Source: Filosporella fistucella
Taxonomy: Eukaryota > Ascomycota > Leotiomycetes > Helotiales
Length of the DNA stretch: 64,000 nucleotides
Assembly: GCA_030077755.1 (NCBI GenBank)
Contig: JAQJZZ010000014.1
Location: 558,001 to 622,000 of the forward strand
Direction of reading: 5' to 3'
The position numbers were made by a program, and so were the translations under genes. The notes below the pieces were generated by a model, which was not told where the DNA came from, ran no database searches, and saw only the letters and a program-made list of their open reading frames with translations. Each line of letters begins with the position of its first letter. The stretch's first letter is position 1. Of the stretch, positions 12,883 to 24,245 are shown in pieces.

Positions 12883-13564
12883 GTTGTTGTTTCTTTACTC
12901 GTGATCGAACTCAATCGTCTTCTATTCGTGAGATAGCGCAATCGCAAAAAGCGTAATCAATGCGCAGATCGAATATGAATCAGTGCTGGTTGCGCTGATG
13001 TAAAGTGAAGCGTGTTGAAGATGGTGTTGATAGAATTGGAGATAACTTGACCAGGAACGCGTTGCTGGTTGACGTGCGATGGCAGGGCGGAATTCTGGGT
13101 TAAATTTAGTGGGGCGCTAGCGGCCGCACTTGGGGATGCCAAGGTCTTCCGGTTCACTTTCTTACATGATGATTCTGATGCAGTGATTCATGGTAATGAT
13201 CCACAGAGAGTATTGCTAAATCCATTGGGCGAATAAATTACTTTTGATAGTTAACCATGATTCCGCTGTTGTCACACAAGAGAAGATCTTCACAATTTTG
13301 CCTTCAAAAATGTCTGTAGCAGTGCCCCACAATTTAGTTGATGGGCAGGTCTCTTTTGTAGATATTGGTCCTCGTCAGAGGCTTTCGCGTTGATTTGACT
13401 CTCTACAGATTTTGATGAGAAAGTTATGTCTTTTATTTGCATTCTGAGTTTGAAATCACTCCTTTCTCAAGATTCTTGGTTCCAGACTGGCCCAGATCCC
13501 CTCTCCTTCCCCGAACAAGCCCAGAATATACACACCCCTTTGGTGCCCAACGAAGAGTCCCGTA
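12883..13564. other. Intergenic, upstream of THO1-like gene
   Basis: Holds the promoter and 5' UTR of the SAP-domain gene and the 3' flank of the next minus-strand gene. A NotI-type GCGGCCGC lies near 13118. No further gene is supported. Confidence 0.4.
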
Positions 13565-14269
13565 CTATCTTGAATTTGACCACGATGGAGCGATTAATTC
13601 CAAATCAGCCGATTCTCTCCAAGGCATATTCCAACTTCCATCCCCACCACCCATACTATTACCTCCATTCCGCCAAACTCCAGGCTCATTTCCACTCATA
13701 ACATTACACCCATTCTGCCCAAATCCGAACCCACATGCACCAATAGCATTAACACCCTCCTCCCCAGATCCAATCGTATGACCACCCCAGTTGGGGTCCC
13801 TCGTTGACCATCGTTCTATGCCTATTGACCGCACTGGTAATTGCTGCTGCTCTCCATATCGGTATTGTACTTCCTGTGGCTGTGGAATCACCACTTCATT
13901 CTCATATTGCCAGTCCATAGCATCATCATTTCCATTCTGATCAGGATACCATTGCTCGATTTGAGACAGAATACTGTTGATGGAGTTGATCAAATGTCTT
14001 TTGAAATTTTGAGACTCGGTGATAAAAGGATATTTGGAACGTATCGGGGGCCTGAAAATGTCATCGCGAGGGTCTTTTTGGAGAAATTTCGACTTATTAC
14101 CCCGTGAAAGTTTTGGTTGTTCATTGTGATTGTAACCATGACGAAATGATCGCCTCCCAGGCATGAGTGAGCTGGAACGATCATCGTGTGTTTGGTGGTA
14201 GTCTTGCCATGAAGATTCTGATGTTATATCTTCTCTCTCTCGCCTCTTGTATCGCCTGTTTCTTCCCAT
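13565..14269 (-). CDS. Hypothetical protein, 234 aa, basic N-terminus and Gly/Asn/Trp-rich C-terminus
   Basis: A single open frame starting MGRNRRYKRRERED with no intron. Residues 1-75 are strongly basic and polar, a possible nuclear signal. A short helical stretch (FKRHLINSINSILSQIEQWY) sits in the middle. The C-terminal half is Gly, Asn and Trp rich (GVWRNGGNSMGGGDGSW-like). There is no recognised domain. It lies between THO1 and a Zn2Cys6 regulator, all on the minus strand. The unbroken length and composition make coding plausible, but a spurious long frame cannot be excluded. Confidence 0.5.
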   Translation of the reverse strand: MGRNRRYKRREREDITSESSWQDYHQTHDDRSSSLMPGRRSFRHGYNHNEQPKLSRGNKSKFLQKDPRDDIFRPPIRSKYPFITESQNFKRHLINSINSILSQIEQWYPDQNGNDDAMDWQYENEVVIPQPQEVQYRYGEQQQLPVRSIGIERWSTRDPNWGGHTIGSGEEGVNAIGACGFGFGQNGCNVMSGNEPGVWRNGGNSMGGGDGSWNMPWRESADLELIAPSWSNSR

Positions 14270-14763
14270 ACTTCAAAGTGTATATCATTACACTGCATCA
14301 GTCCATCTGGATATATATGTCGGAGTACCAAAGCCAATCATATCGAAAAGGAATAGTTGAAGAGATTCTCTTGGAACCATCTAGCCATGAAACAAAGTGA
14401 TGTAGTGACAATGAAGTCTCGAGTCTCACTTCTTCCGTCTTCAGTAAGCTACTGAATGACGAGGCGAGGTCTTTCAGTTGATGCATAGAAAACATTTGCC
14501 TGATCAGGCATTATTTTATAGATTTCCATAGAAATTGTCCGAAATACGAATAGCACATATAACTCTGGCTGATCATGAAACATTTGGAAGATGCACCATC
14601 GTTCTGCCGTGAAATGTAATTGATGATGAACTCTTTCAACCGCCGAAAGTGGGACTCGGAGTTCGTAGAATTTGCAAATGGTTTTGTCTGTCAAGGACTG
14701 AAATAGCCTGACCCGGAATTAGGAGTCAGCTGAACTGGGATATATACGGAAATGAGAGGTTGG
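14270..14763. other. Intergenic between hypothetical protein and Zn2Cys6 regulator
   Basis: Contains the upstream region of the hypothetical gene and the 3' flank of the regulator. Short frames are present on both strands but none has support from splicing or motif content. Confidence 0.35.
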
Positions 14764-17162
14764 TCAGGCTACCTCTTGCTTCCATCCCCACTCTTTGAGT
14801 AATTTCTTCACACGATAATCTGTAGCCCAACCTAGATCTGCCTCTATGCCACGCAAAAGATTCAAAACAACAAGCCTTTCCCGTGTCTCAGTAAGACATT
14901 GACCGGCAACAAACAATGGCTGGACTTGATGTATTCTAACGCTTCCCTCAGGTCTCCCAAGTGCAATTCCACAAATTTCGTGAACATGATATCGTACCTC
15001 TCTCTCAATGGATCGGTATGATCGAAGTCGATCAGACAATGTAGACCGTCGAGCCGTTGATTCATGAGGTCGGTTAATGAGCAAAATCGTGCGAGCCATG
15101 TGATAAGATTGCATCGTTGAAGCACACATAGGCATGCTGTACCAAATTTCTGAAAAGATAGCTCTCGCAGAATCATGCGGAACACTTCCATCAGTGATTG
15201 GTGATAAACGTACGCAAGGTTTAAAGGTATCTGGCAAACCATTATGCCAGATCTCGAGCTCCTTTTCAAGCTCTTTCCATCGTTCCAGCAGGAGCATCTG
15301 GTTGATCCCAATAATTCCACTTGGAGAAGAGCGATCCTGGGGAAAGACGTGATCTATAGAATCCCCAGAAGCAAGATAATTGATGACTTTTGACATCAGC
15401 CATATCAAGGCGTTTGATATCATATCTTCTCTCATCACCGTCTGAAGCTCCGGATATTGAGAGTCTTCGGTATTGCTTGGAATAACAAAACCTTGATCAT
15501 TGAGTTGTAATCCAGCAGCTCTCCAAAGACCCACATCCTCAGTATTCAATCGAGTCTGGCCTTCATTGATGACTGAGCTATGTTAGCGACAATCTCACCA
15601 AAGCGCTTCCCACTTACAAGCAGCCAAGAAGTCTTGACGAGCAAAATTCCAAAATGTAGCTTTTCTTGCCCTAGAGGGCTTTATCCGTTGCGAGATTGCA
15701 CCCGGACTGGTTGGCGATTGTACAGGCATCATACCCTCCTTCTCAGCGAGATCAAATAATGACTTTGTCCCACTCAAATGGCGTGCCCAGGCAGAATTAG
15801 CATTATCGAGAAATTCATATACACACAAGATTGCAGCAGCTGCAAGTGTTTCATCTGCAGTACTTCCACTGACCGCTCTCGATAGGCGACGACGTTTGTT
15901 TCCAGGCGTCCTTGGACCACTGTGTGGCGAATGAACATTGCTATGGGGGCTAAAGGTCTCTTCGATTGTCGTCATTGGTGTCAATGGAGGTTCTTGTTTG
16001 TTGGAATTTGATAATTCCTCCATGAGCAAGGAAATGGCTCTATCATAATACTTCGCGCCAACATACTCCCAATCAACACTTTCAGGGTTAGAATATAATT
16101 CCATGTCAGCTTGTCGACTTGCAGTACCACCAACTACTGCCTTTTTTCCTTTGACGCGACCCAACTGCTTTGCGGCGTATGCGCAGGCAGAGTATTTGAG
16201 GAGAGGATTCGAAATAGCCTGCACGGGGACATGATGGGCGAAATAGCAACCCAAATCAAAGAGATCCATCCTTCCGAGAGTTAGTAAGGGTCGCCATCCA
16301 GACAAATATACACACCATTGTCCGGCAGTCTCTCCGAAATGACGAAGTAGGAAAGCAATCTCGTGCTCTTCAACTGGTCTTGGGCCTTCGTGTGGTCTTG
16401 GTGATGCCAAAGAAGGGTCCACAGCTGGCGATGAAACTCCTGCATCTCGTCAGCATACTTTTAGTCTGTGTGAAATTCACCGACCAAGAGGTGTGTCTGG
16501 ACCAGCAGGATTAAGTATGAAATTGAGATTATTTGAAGAGTGAGGTGATGCCTGGTAATCGCCATGAGATGCCTCCGACAGATGCCGTTGTTGCAGCAGA
16601 GCAAATCCACTTGTGGCAGCTGTTGAGAGAGCTTCTAAGCCTGACGCTTGTTCGAAAGGAATGTTGAAATAATTCTCAGCTGGTCGCTCCTCTAATTGTG
16701 GTACGACTATTGGAGTCGAAATGGCACCAGGTTCGGGTTCTGGTGATGCTTCCATATTGTAAGGATCCGTGATGTTGAAAAACGTTACTATAATCCCCTA
16801 ATCAGTTTCTGATCCATATATTTTCCTGACCATACACACCTGTCTTCGGTACATCTACCCAAATGTTGTTCTCATCGAAGGTGTTCCGGTATGCATAAAA
16901 ACCACCCAATCTTCCCTTTCCCTCATCCGTCTCTCCTGTGCCATTCATCGAAGCATTTTGTTGGTGTCGAAACACAACACCATCGCTGGGATGGCATTCT
17001 CTCGAGGCTTTTCTACACTGTCCGCAAATTGGCTTCGTTTCGTCGCATTTGAGCTTCCGCTGACGGCAGGTTTGACTGTCAGCAGGTTGTTAATATCAAT
17101 TCCATTGAATGTTCTCTTGTCGATGCGTGTAGCGCGACTTACCATCCCGTACGAGACCGCAT
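14764..17162 (-). CDS. Zn2Cys6 fungal-type transcription factor (729 aa)
   Basis: Five exons join without frame break: 17162-17143, 17075-16840, 16787-16485, 16439-15618 and 15572-14764. The first exon has only 20 nt and ends inside a Cys codon. The binuclear cluster is complete: C7-x2-C10-x6-C17-x6-C24-x2-C27-x6-C34, beginning MRSRTGCQTCRQRKLKCDE. The middle contains the RQDFLAAFINEGQTRL motif typical of the ARCA-like/fungal_trans_2 group of regulators, followed by helical segments to the C-terminus. The donor after exon 3 is GTCGGT, weaker than the others, so that junction is the least certain. The start was chosen because an in-frame stop lies 14 codons upstream and this is the first Met. 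The target genes are unknown; it lies 1.5 kb from the 5-oxoprolinase gene. Confidence 0.88.
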
Positions 17163-18708
17163 TGCCTCGTTCTCATCTTCTCGGGTATAGGGTTGGCATT
17201 TCTAACTCTAAACGACTGCGGTTGTCGTTGTGAGGGGTTGTTTTTGAGGTAAAAACATGAAAGACTGGTGAGCGAACCCCCGCGTTCTGGAACATCGTGG
17301 GGTGGGTCTGTACAATTTGGGGAGTTCGGATCAAATTCCGCCCAGGCTAGTAGGGACGCTTATTTTCCAAGACCGAAGTTACAACAGCACTCTTCTCCTT
17401 CAACAAACATTTTCATTATTCGAGGGATATTCAATTCACAAAAAGCTTTACGTTCGCTATGTGGTTTTTCACCACGGATATATCTCTATTCGAAGCTCAC
17501 ATAAATGCAGGCAAAATCAACAGCTCTAGCTACAAGTAACCCAAATTCGCAGCCTTAAACAGTAAACAGAACTTCGAGCATCTTATTGCCTAAAGAGAAC
17601 TACTATCATCGGGAGATTTTAATTCCATTTTATTGCGGATTAGGCTGTTCTGGTACTTAATAGACAAAATCATATTCAGATTCTACGGGAGATTTTCAAC
17701 TACTCTACTGCGGGTCAGACTATTCTGGTTCTTAATAGACAAACTCATATCCAGATTCTATGGGAGGTTTCATCCCACTCTATTACTGATTAGATTATTC
17801 TAGTTCTTCACAGACAAAATCATATCCAGATTCCACGAACTCCAAGTCCCAAAGTCGGCGTTTGCAAGAGTTCATCTATTTTACCGACGGAACGGTGGCG
17901 CATCTCCCGAGCTATTCAAGACTAACCAGTCTGGTTGAAAGTGCCATTGTCCTCTCAGACAACTTCTGGTTCTCATTCAATTTTTGCCCTCTTATATCCT
18001 AACTCGGCTGCCGCCCATCTTTTATCAACTTTCATAGATCCCCGTCGGGTCTTATCAACCCATACTCACGTTTCTTCGAAATTGAAACTTCCCTTCATAG
18101 TGCAAGTAATCCAATAGCAAAGATCCAAGCAAGCGCGAATAACATAACGCTTTGGAACTTGTTGAATCCCTCTCAACAAGAGTCTGGGAGTGTGGAGTGT
18201 AAAGCCGACAATATATATAGAGGCTCAGCCAGACTAGGCACGCACGCCTGACAGAGCCTACCCTATTAAGGAGAGTTTGAATTAGTGTACAGTACCTAGA
18301 GAGATGAGTGTGACTAAAAAGTGAATTGATTTTCATCGCTCGCGAAGGAATATAACGAGTTCATTTCAGTCTGTTTCGCTTTTTAGATAGTATGGTTTAT
18401 GAGAGGCAATTTTGCTTGTGAAGGAAGATAAGCCCTTGAGGAAGAGAGCACATTGATGCAACGCAATAGTGTAGAGGAAGCTGGAAGTAAAGGCAAAGAT
18501 CGAGTGGACCTAAAATAAGTGAATTTGTATTAGCCGCTGTTTGCTTTGATTTTGAACTTGATATATTTTTGTAGTCGCATAGTATTAAATTCCCAGAAAC
18601 TCTCAGTTACCATTAATTCCTCATCTCTAATCTCAAGAATGAGCTACCATAGCTTCTATTTTCTTTATCGTTCATTATCTCCAGATCTCGTAAGCAGTTT
18701 TACCTTGA
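17163..18708. other. Intergenic with a 3-copy minisatellite
   Basis: Holds the promoter of the Zn2Cys6 gene (up to about 17.5 kb), the 75-bp tandem repeat and the 3' flank of the 5-oxoprolinase gene. Short frames are unsupported. Confidence 0.4.
17611..17836. repeat. 75-bp tandem repeat, three diverged copies
   Basis: Copies at 17611-17686, 17687-17761 and 17762-17836 each begin GGGAGRTTT and end CAGATTCYAY. Each contains TATTCTRGTTCTT...AGACAAAATCATATYCAGATTC or a close match. The copies differ by substitutions and single-base indels, so the array is old. Confidence 0.85.
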
Positions 18709-21700
18709 TCAAGCAGATTCCCCCATCGCCTGTATCTCCCCAACAGTCCCATTTGCCACACCGACAAAGTTTGGTTTTCTCCCTGTCTCTGCAACAAAGA
18801 GCTTATCAGACTTAGCACCCCATCCACCACCACCAGGGCTCTGAATCACAATCCTATCTCCCTTCTGCATCATCGCTGTATTCTTCCCTCCAAGATTAAT
18901 CACTCTCCCGTTCTTTTTCACCCACAAATTCTCGCCTCTCTTCCCCTCTCCACCTCCATTCAACCCATACGGTTTGAACGCCCTCCTCTCACTCAAAATA
19001 CTAGCTTTGATAGGAACACAGAATTCAATCTCCCTTACGATCCCCTCACCACCCGGATGTGCTCCCTCACCACCACTACCTTCTCTCAAACAAAATTGTC
19101 TTAAAATAACGGGATACCTCCGTTCCAAGATTTCCGGATCCGTGATTCGAGTGTTCGTCATATTAGTATGCACACCACTCGTTCCATCCCAGGTGGGTCC
19201 GCCACCACTCCCACCACAAATCGTCTCATAATACCCAAACCCATTCTCAGCATCATCACTTCCAAACGTAAGATTATTCATGCACCCTTGACTAGCAGCT
19301 ACTGCACCAAAGGCAAGGAATATAACATCGACAATGCGTTGAGAGGTTAATACGTTGCCGGCGCAGACAGCTGCATCAGGAGAGGGGTTTAGGAGCGAGT
19401 TCTGAGGAACGAGAACGCGGATAGGACGTATGGCACCTTGGTTGAGGGGAATGTCCATGTTGACCATGCAACGGAGAGCGAAGATTATGGAGGAGTTGCA
19501 AATTGCTATTGGGGCGTTCCAGTTTCCTGTTCCTCCAGTCAACTTCATTGCGAAGGTAGTAAAGAGCCCACTTACCATATGCCTCTGGACCTGTACCCTC
19601 GAAGTCGAAAGTTGCACCTCCTGTCACAGGATCGATGGTGACTTTCAGCTGAATGGGTGTACCGTCATCCATATAATCTACTGCTTCAAGTGGTTTCCCA
19701 TCCGTCGTTTTGTAGATTGTCTTCAACATGTCTCGGACAGCTAACTCAGCTGCTCGTTGGATTTCTTCCACTGTTTACGTGTCAATATTTTCATATTCCT
19801 CAATTATGAAAATGGACTTAGGTGAAACTTACTGTAAAGCTGCACAGTATCAAGCCCGTAATCTGCAATCAGAGAATGAATCAACTGACTCCCACGATGA
19901 TTCGCTGCAGCCTGTGCCTTGATATCGGAAATATTATCTTGGAGACAACGAGTCCCTTGACAGCCAGGTGTCTCTGCGGGAGCCATCAAAAGATCTACCA
20001 ATTCCTTCTCTTTAAAGATGCCTCCTTCGACAACTTTGAAGGACTTGATTACCGCGCCTTCTTCCCAGAGTTCTTTTGAGTTGGGGGGCATAGAGCCGGG
20101 GAGAATACCACCGATCTGAGTCATTAGTATGAGTGAGTTTCCTGGAATGGAAAACCTACATCTGCGTGGTGTCCTCGCGAAGCAGTCCAAAAAATTATGG
20201 CTTTGCCTTCTTCGTCGAAAATTGGTGTTATGACGGTCAAGTCAGGTAAATGAGTACCACCACAGACTTGAACGATCAGTTCACGGCCAGGTTTCACCAA
20301 GAGAGAGACATACCAGGAGAATTCGACAAAATTACATCGCCAGGTCTCAAATCCTTGCCCCAATAATCCATCTGCCATTTCACCGCGAACGCCATACTTC
20401 CAATCTAAGCTCCATTAGCACAGCCGACAAACCTCGCTCCTCCAAAAGTCCCAAACTCACCATAGCAGGTACATGCGGCGCATTCGCGACCAACCCTCCA
20501 TCAGGACTAAACACTGTACACGAAAAATCCAATCGTTCCTTGATATTAGTACTAACACTTGTTTTCTGCAACGCTCTGCCCATCTGCTCGGCTACACCCA
20601 TAAAGCGATGGCCGAAAATCGATAGCTGGATAGGATCAACTGTCTCAGCTGATACTTTGGCTTTTGTGCCCGAGTGAAGATCGATGATAACCATGTCTGA
20701 GAGGACGGTTGCTGTTGCCGAGGGAATAACGAGAATTGTTTGTTTGTCGTCCATTATTAATGCTGGACCGGAGATTATTGAACCTGGGGTGAGTGACGGA
20801 AGACCGTACACAGGAGTTGGTGTCCAGCCGAGAGACTTGAAATAGATGTCTTTTGTGGACGAGGAATTAGAGAGAATTGTCTTCTTTAGTGTAGATAATT
20901 GGGAATGCCATGGCTCGGGCATATCAACGAGACTATGTCCAATAGAACGAACGCGTAGGTCATCGATTATGATTTCTCTTCCAACTGGTAAGAATCCAAA
21001 TTGTTGCTGATGCGCATCTTTGAATGCAGACAGTGTATCTGAGGAAGTGACTTGTATCATGAGAGGTGTGTCGCTGCCGTGGAAACGCATATTGAGGTAC
21101 CGCTCTGAAGTGATTCGAGATTTTTGGATTCGTTGGTCCAGCAAAGCTTCCACTGCTTTACTTTCCAGCTTTTCGAGTTCAGTAGTGAAGAGAGGAATAT
21201 TTTCATCTTTATAAATAAGTGCGGAAGGACATCTTTCTTCGTGAACGACGTCGGCAAGTGCCATTCCATAGGCTGAGAGGACTGAAGAGTATTTGTGGAT
21301 GAGAACACGGGAGATACCAAGTGCTTTGGAGATATCGCATGCGTGTTGCCCACCTGCTCCTCCGAAAGATGCAAGATTGTGTAGACCGGCATCGTAACCT
21401 TTTGCTTCTGTGAGGGTACGAATTGGTCTGCACATTGCTTCGTTGGCAACGTCCAAGAACCTGTTACCGTTTAGCATGTTTTTTTTTTTTTTTTTTTTTT
21501 TTTCGAAAATGGGAGCATATTTACCCTGCAGCCACCTCCTCTATGGTCAATTTATGCTCCAAGTCATCATTTATTTCCTTGGTCATCTTCTCAAACAGTA
21601 CCCTACTCGCCTCAATGTCAAGAGGTAGATCCTCATTAGGCCCAAAAATCTTGGGAAAGAATTCCGGTCTCAATCTTCCGAGAAGGAGATTCGCATCTGT

Positions 21701-23307
21701 GACTGTTAAAGGACCCCCTTTCCTGTAACAAGCTGGACCAGGATGTGCAGATGCACTCTCTGGACCAACTTTAAAGAGGCCACTCTGCCATGTTAAAATA
21801 CTGCCGCCACCAGCTGCAACGGTATTGATATCAAGCTGAGGGCTCTGGACAGTAACACCAGCAGTGGTGGTCTCGAAAATTTGCTCGAGTTCGCCAGCGA
21901 ACCTGTATTCATCAGTACTCGTCCACGTTTTCACGGGAGAATGATGCAAATTTATGCTTACCTCGACACATCTGTACTTGTCCCTCCCATATCGAACCCA
22001 ATAACTGGCGTCCTCTCCCCCTCACTCCAACTTGTCTTCGCATATCCCACAACACCTCCCGCAGGTCCACTCAAGATAGCTCTCAAGCCACTCAGACCCC
22101 CAAATTCTACCAGCCCACCGTCACTCTGCATGAACTCACATCTACACCCACTATCCCTCAAATCTTCAAATCCCTGTTCGAACCCCGCTATATATCGTTT
22201 TATCTCAGGGGTCAAGTATGCGTCTGCCGTAGATGAGTTACCACGAGGAACGATCTTGATCATAGGTGAGAGATCAGCTGAGAGGGAGATGTGTGTGAAC
22301 CCTATTTGGGAGGCAAGTTTCCCAATGGCTTGTTCGTGATCGCGGAAGGTATAGGAATGCATGAGACAGATTGCAAGGGAGCGGTAGCCTTCGTCGTAGA
22401 CTCCCTGCAATGCAAGTTTCGTCGATTCGAGGTCTGAATTGTTAGGCATATATTCAGACTATGTTCAGAATAGGATATATGAGAGTATAAAATACCTAAT
22501 GGTTCTAACACCCTGACTACTTCCCCTGTAATTCCCATCACCAGCTGTGGGTCTTTCTTCTCTTCCTCTGTTTGTGTGAATGGAGTTTTGCTTTCTGTCC
22601 ATGCTTCTAAAGTGACTCTTTCGGGGACCTCAATGACTTTCGAGTACAAGACTTCTGGCTTATTGATCGCCAAATCAAAGAGTTTTGGGCGAGATTGGTT
22701 GCCGATATGGAGTAAGTCCTTAGGAAGCTTTCAATACCTTGCCATTGGACGTTTTATTGGAAGAACTTACTTTCAGCCCTTTCGTAACGACAAAGGCTGT
22801 CCTTTCTCCCTTTCTTTCTAGTAATGCGTTCGTAGCTACTGTGGTTCCCATTTTGATACTCTCTGCGCAGCTATTAGTCTGCAATGTCCCTCGACTTCTA
22901 TTTCCTCTCGCTATTGTACATCTCCAAATTGATTCATATCTTTCCATCTTCTCTGCCCTCTACTTTCAAGGATTGTGACGTCAGAGGAAAAGAAAGGGAA
23001 AACTCACCTACACCCCTCAGCGAGATCTTCTTTCCCTTAGGATACGACTTCCCTGTAGCCTTTTCCAACACCCTTCTGATCGCTTCGACTGGCGCATCGG
23101 GATAATTATGAGGATCAACGGAAAGAAGTTTGATAAGAATGTCTTGCTGATCAGGGACAGATGCTACGCACTGTTTTCTGTTAGTTTGCTGAAGTGCGCA
23201 GAAAGAGGAAGACGAATGTGTGAGGGATGAAAACTCACATCAGTAAATGTTCCTCCACGATCAATTGAAATTCTAATGCCTCTCGTTGGAGGAGCTATGG
23301 AACCCAT
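18709..23307 (-). CDS. OXP1: 5-oxoprolinase (ATP-hydrolysing), HyuA/HyuB fusion type
   Basis: The spliced product (about 1250-1300 aa, roughly a dozen exons) matches the eukaryotic 5-oxoprolinase fold along its whole length. It cleaves 5-oxo-L-proline to L-glutamate at the cost of ATP in the cytosol. The N-terminus carries the ATPase loop IDRGGTFTD; then come [29 protein letters not shown] and the second phosphate loop [12 protein letters not shown], all of the hydantoinase A half. The B half shows [23 protein letters not shown] and QSPGGGGWG near the C-terminus. Start 23307 is supported by the conserved N-terminal sequence; the stop is at 18709. One intron (about 21466-21523) holds a 25-base poly-T run on the plus strand. 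The upstream region contains a GTGGAGCTCCAC palindrome shared in type with the catabolic cluster that follows. Family assignment is very secure; physiological substrate could be 5-oxoproline or a derivative. Confidence 0.93.
21479..21503. repeat. Poly-T run (25 nt) inside an intron of the 5-oxoprolinase gene
   Basis: An uninterrupted T tract on the plus strand (poly-A in the transcript) between exons of the 5-oxoprolinase. It does not touch coding sequence. Confidence 0.9.
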
Positions 23308-24245
23308 TTTCGATTTGCCTCCCAAAAAAGATGAGGATATCCTGTCTTGAAATGATCAGATTGCTAGACGCTTTAGAAATCTTAAGAAGTGAAAATTTGA
23401 AACTAAACACTTCAGAATCAAAGGTGATAATCAATACCGAGGAAGAGTTCAATATCAACAATACAATAGGAACTTCAAGAATATCAAACATGTATGTATG
23501 TTCCTAACTACCCCTCCCACTCTCCAATACTCCCGGTATCGCGTGCATGCACCATGCATGCGGAGCTGAATTCCATCATTGAAACCCACCACATCCACAC
23601 CACCAATGACAATTACTCAGCTCCTATGAAAGAGGAGCTCAAATTACCATCTTTATTATATCGGTGAGCTTGGTACACATCGCGGGACTCAGTCCGAGAT
23701 TCAAGTTGTTCATGGCGGAATGAAAAGGCCGCGTAGTGGGGTGGAGGGGTTATGGAAAGTGGGATTCGTGAAGGTGGGAAAAGGGGTGGTGGAGCTCCAC
23801 TGCTGAAATTCAGGGGCTCCACTGTTTTTACTATTCGGTTGCTCGGTGGTGGTAGACACAAATCTGAAGAGAATGAGCACAAAACAGCAGGCGGGTGATG
23901 ATTATTCCAAGTAAGAGAGAGTTTGAGGTATTTTCGTAGAGGATTTAATGACTAGAGTTAAAATTTTAAATTTCACGAGTCGAGTAAATAGCACGGAGGA
24001 CATGATCAATTATGTTGAAAATTCAGGGAGTACTAGCTATAATTGGGTAGTCTAGAGAATTTTCGTACCTAGTTTACAGCGCATGGAGAACGGGTGAAAA
24101 CTGTATAAAAACCATAGCATAGAAGTAAATGGCGAGATATTTTGGCACCCGGGCCCTGTTCCTAGGGGTTCTCACTGGGTGCTTGGTATCAAGCCTAGGG
24201 AGAGATAATCAATAGGGGTAGTGTCGAAAATGATTGATGTGAAAT
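23308..24245. promoter_or_regulatory. 5-oxoprolinase promoter region and 3' flank of the aminotransferase
   Basis: Contains GTGGAGG at 23741-23747, the palindrome GTGGAGCTCCAC at 23789-23800 and CTCCAC (GTGGAG on the minus strand) at 23817-23822, all within 80 bp. A palindromic GTGCATGCAC followed by a second GCATGC lies at 23543-23561. No gene is supported; the 89-codon minus frame at 23613-23882 overlaps the motif cluster and looks spurious. Confidence 0.45.
23789..23800. promoter_or_regulatory. Palindromic GTGGAGCTCCAC site
   Basis: A perfect 12-bp palindrome formed of two GTGGAG half-sites, about 480 bp upstream of the 5-oxoprolinase start. GTGGAG is the core shared with the three divergent promoters downstream. 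It also fits the CreA consensus SYGGRG, so carbon repression is an alternative reading. Confidence 0.5.

Noticed and set aside
13312..13395. 27-codon plus frame MSVAVPHNLVDGQVSFVDIG
   Set aside because: Too short, isolated, with no supporting context.
16945..17145. 66-codon minus frame (MVSRATRIDKR...)
   Set aside because: It covers an intron and the zinc-cluster exon of the first Zn2Cys6 gene in the wrong frame.
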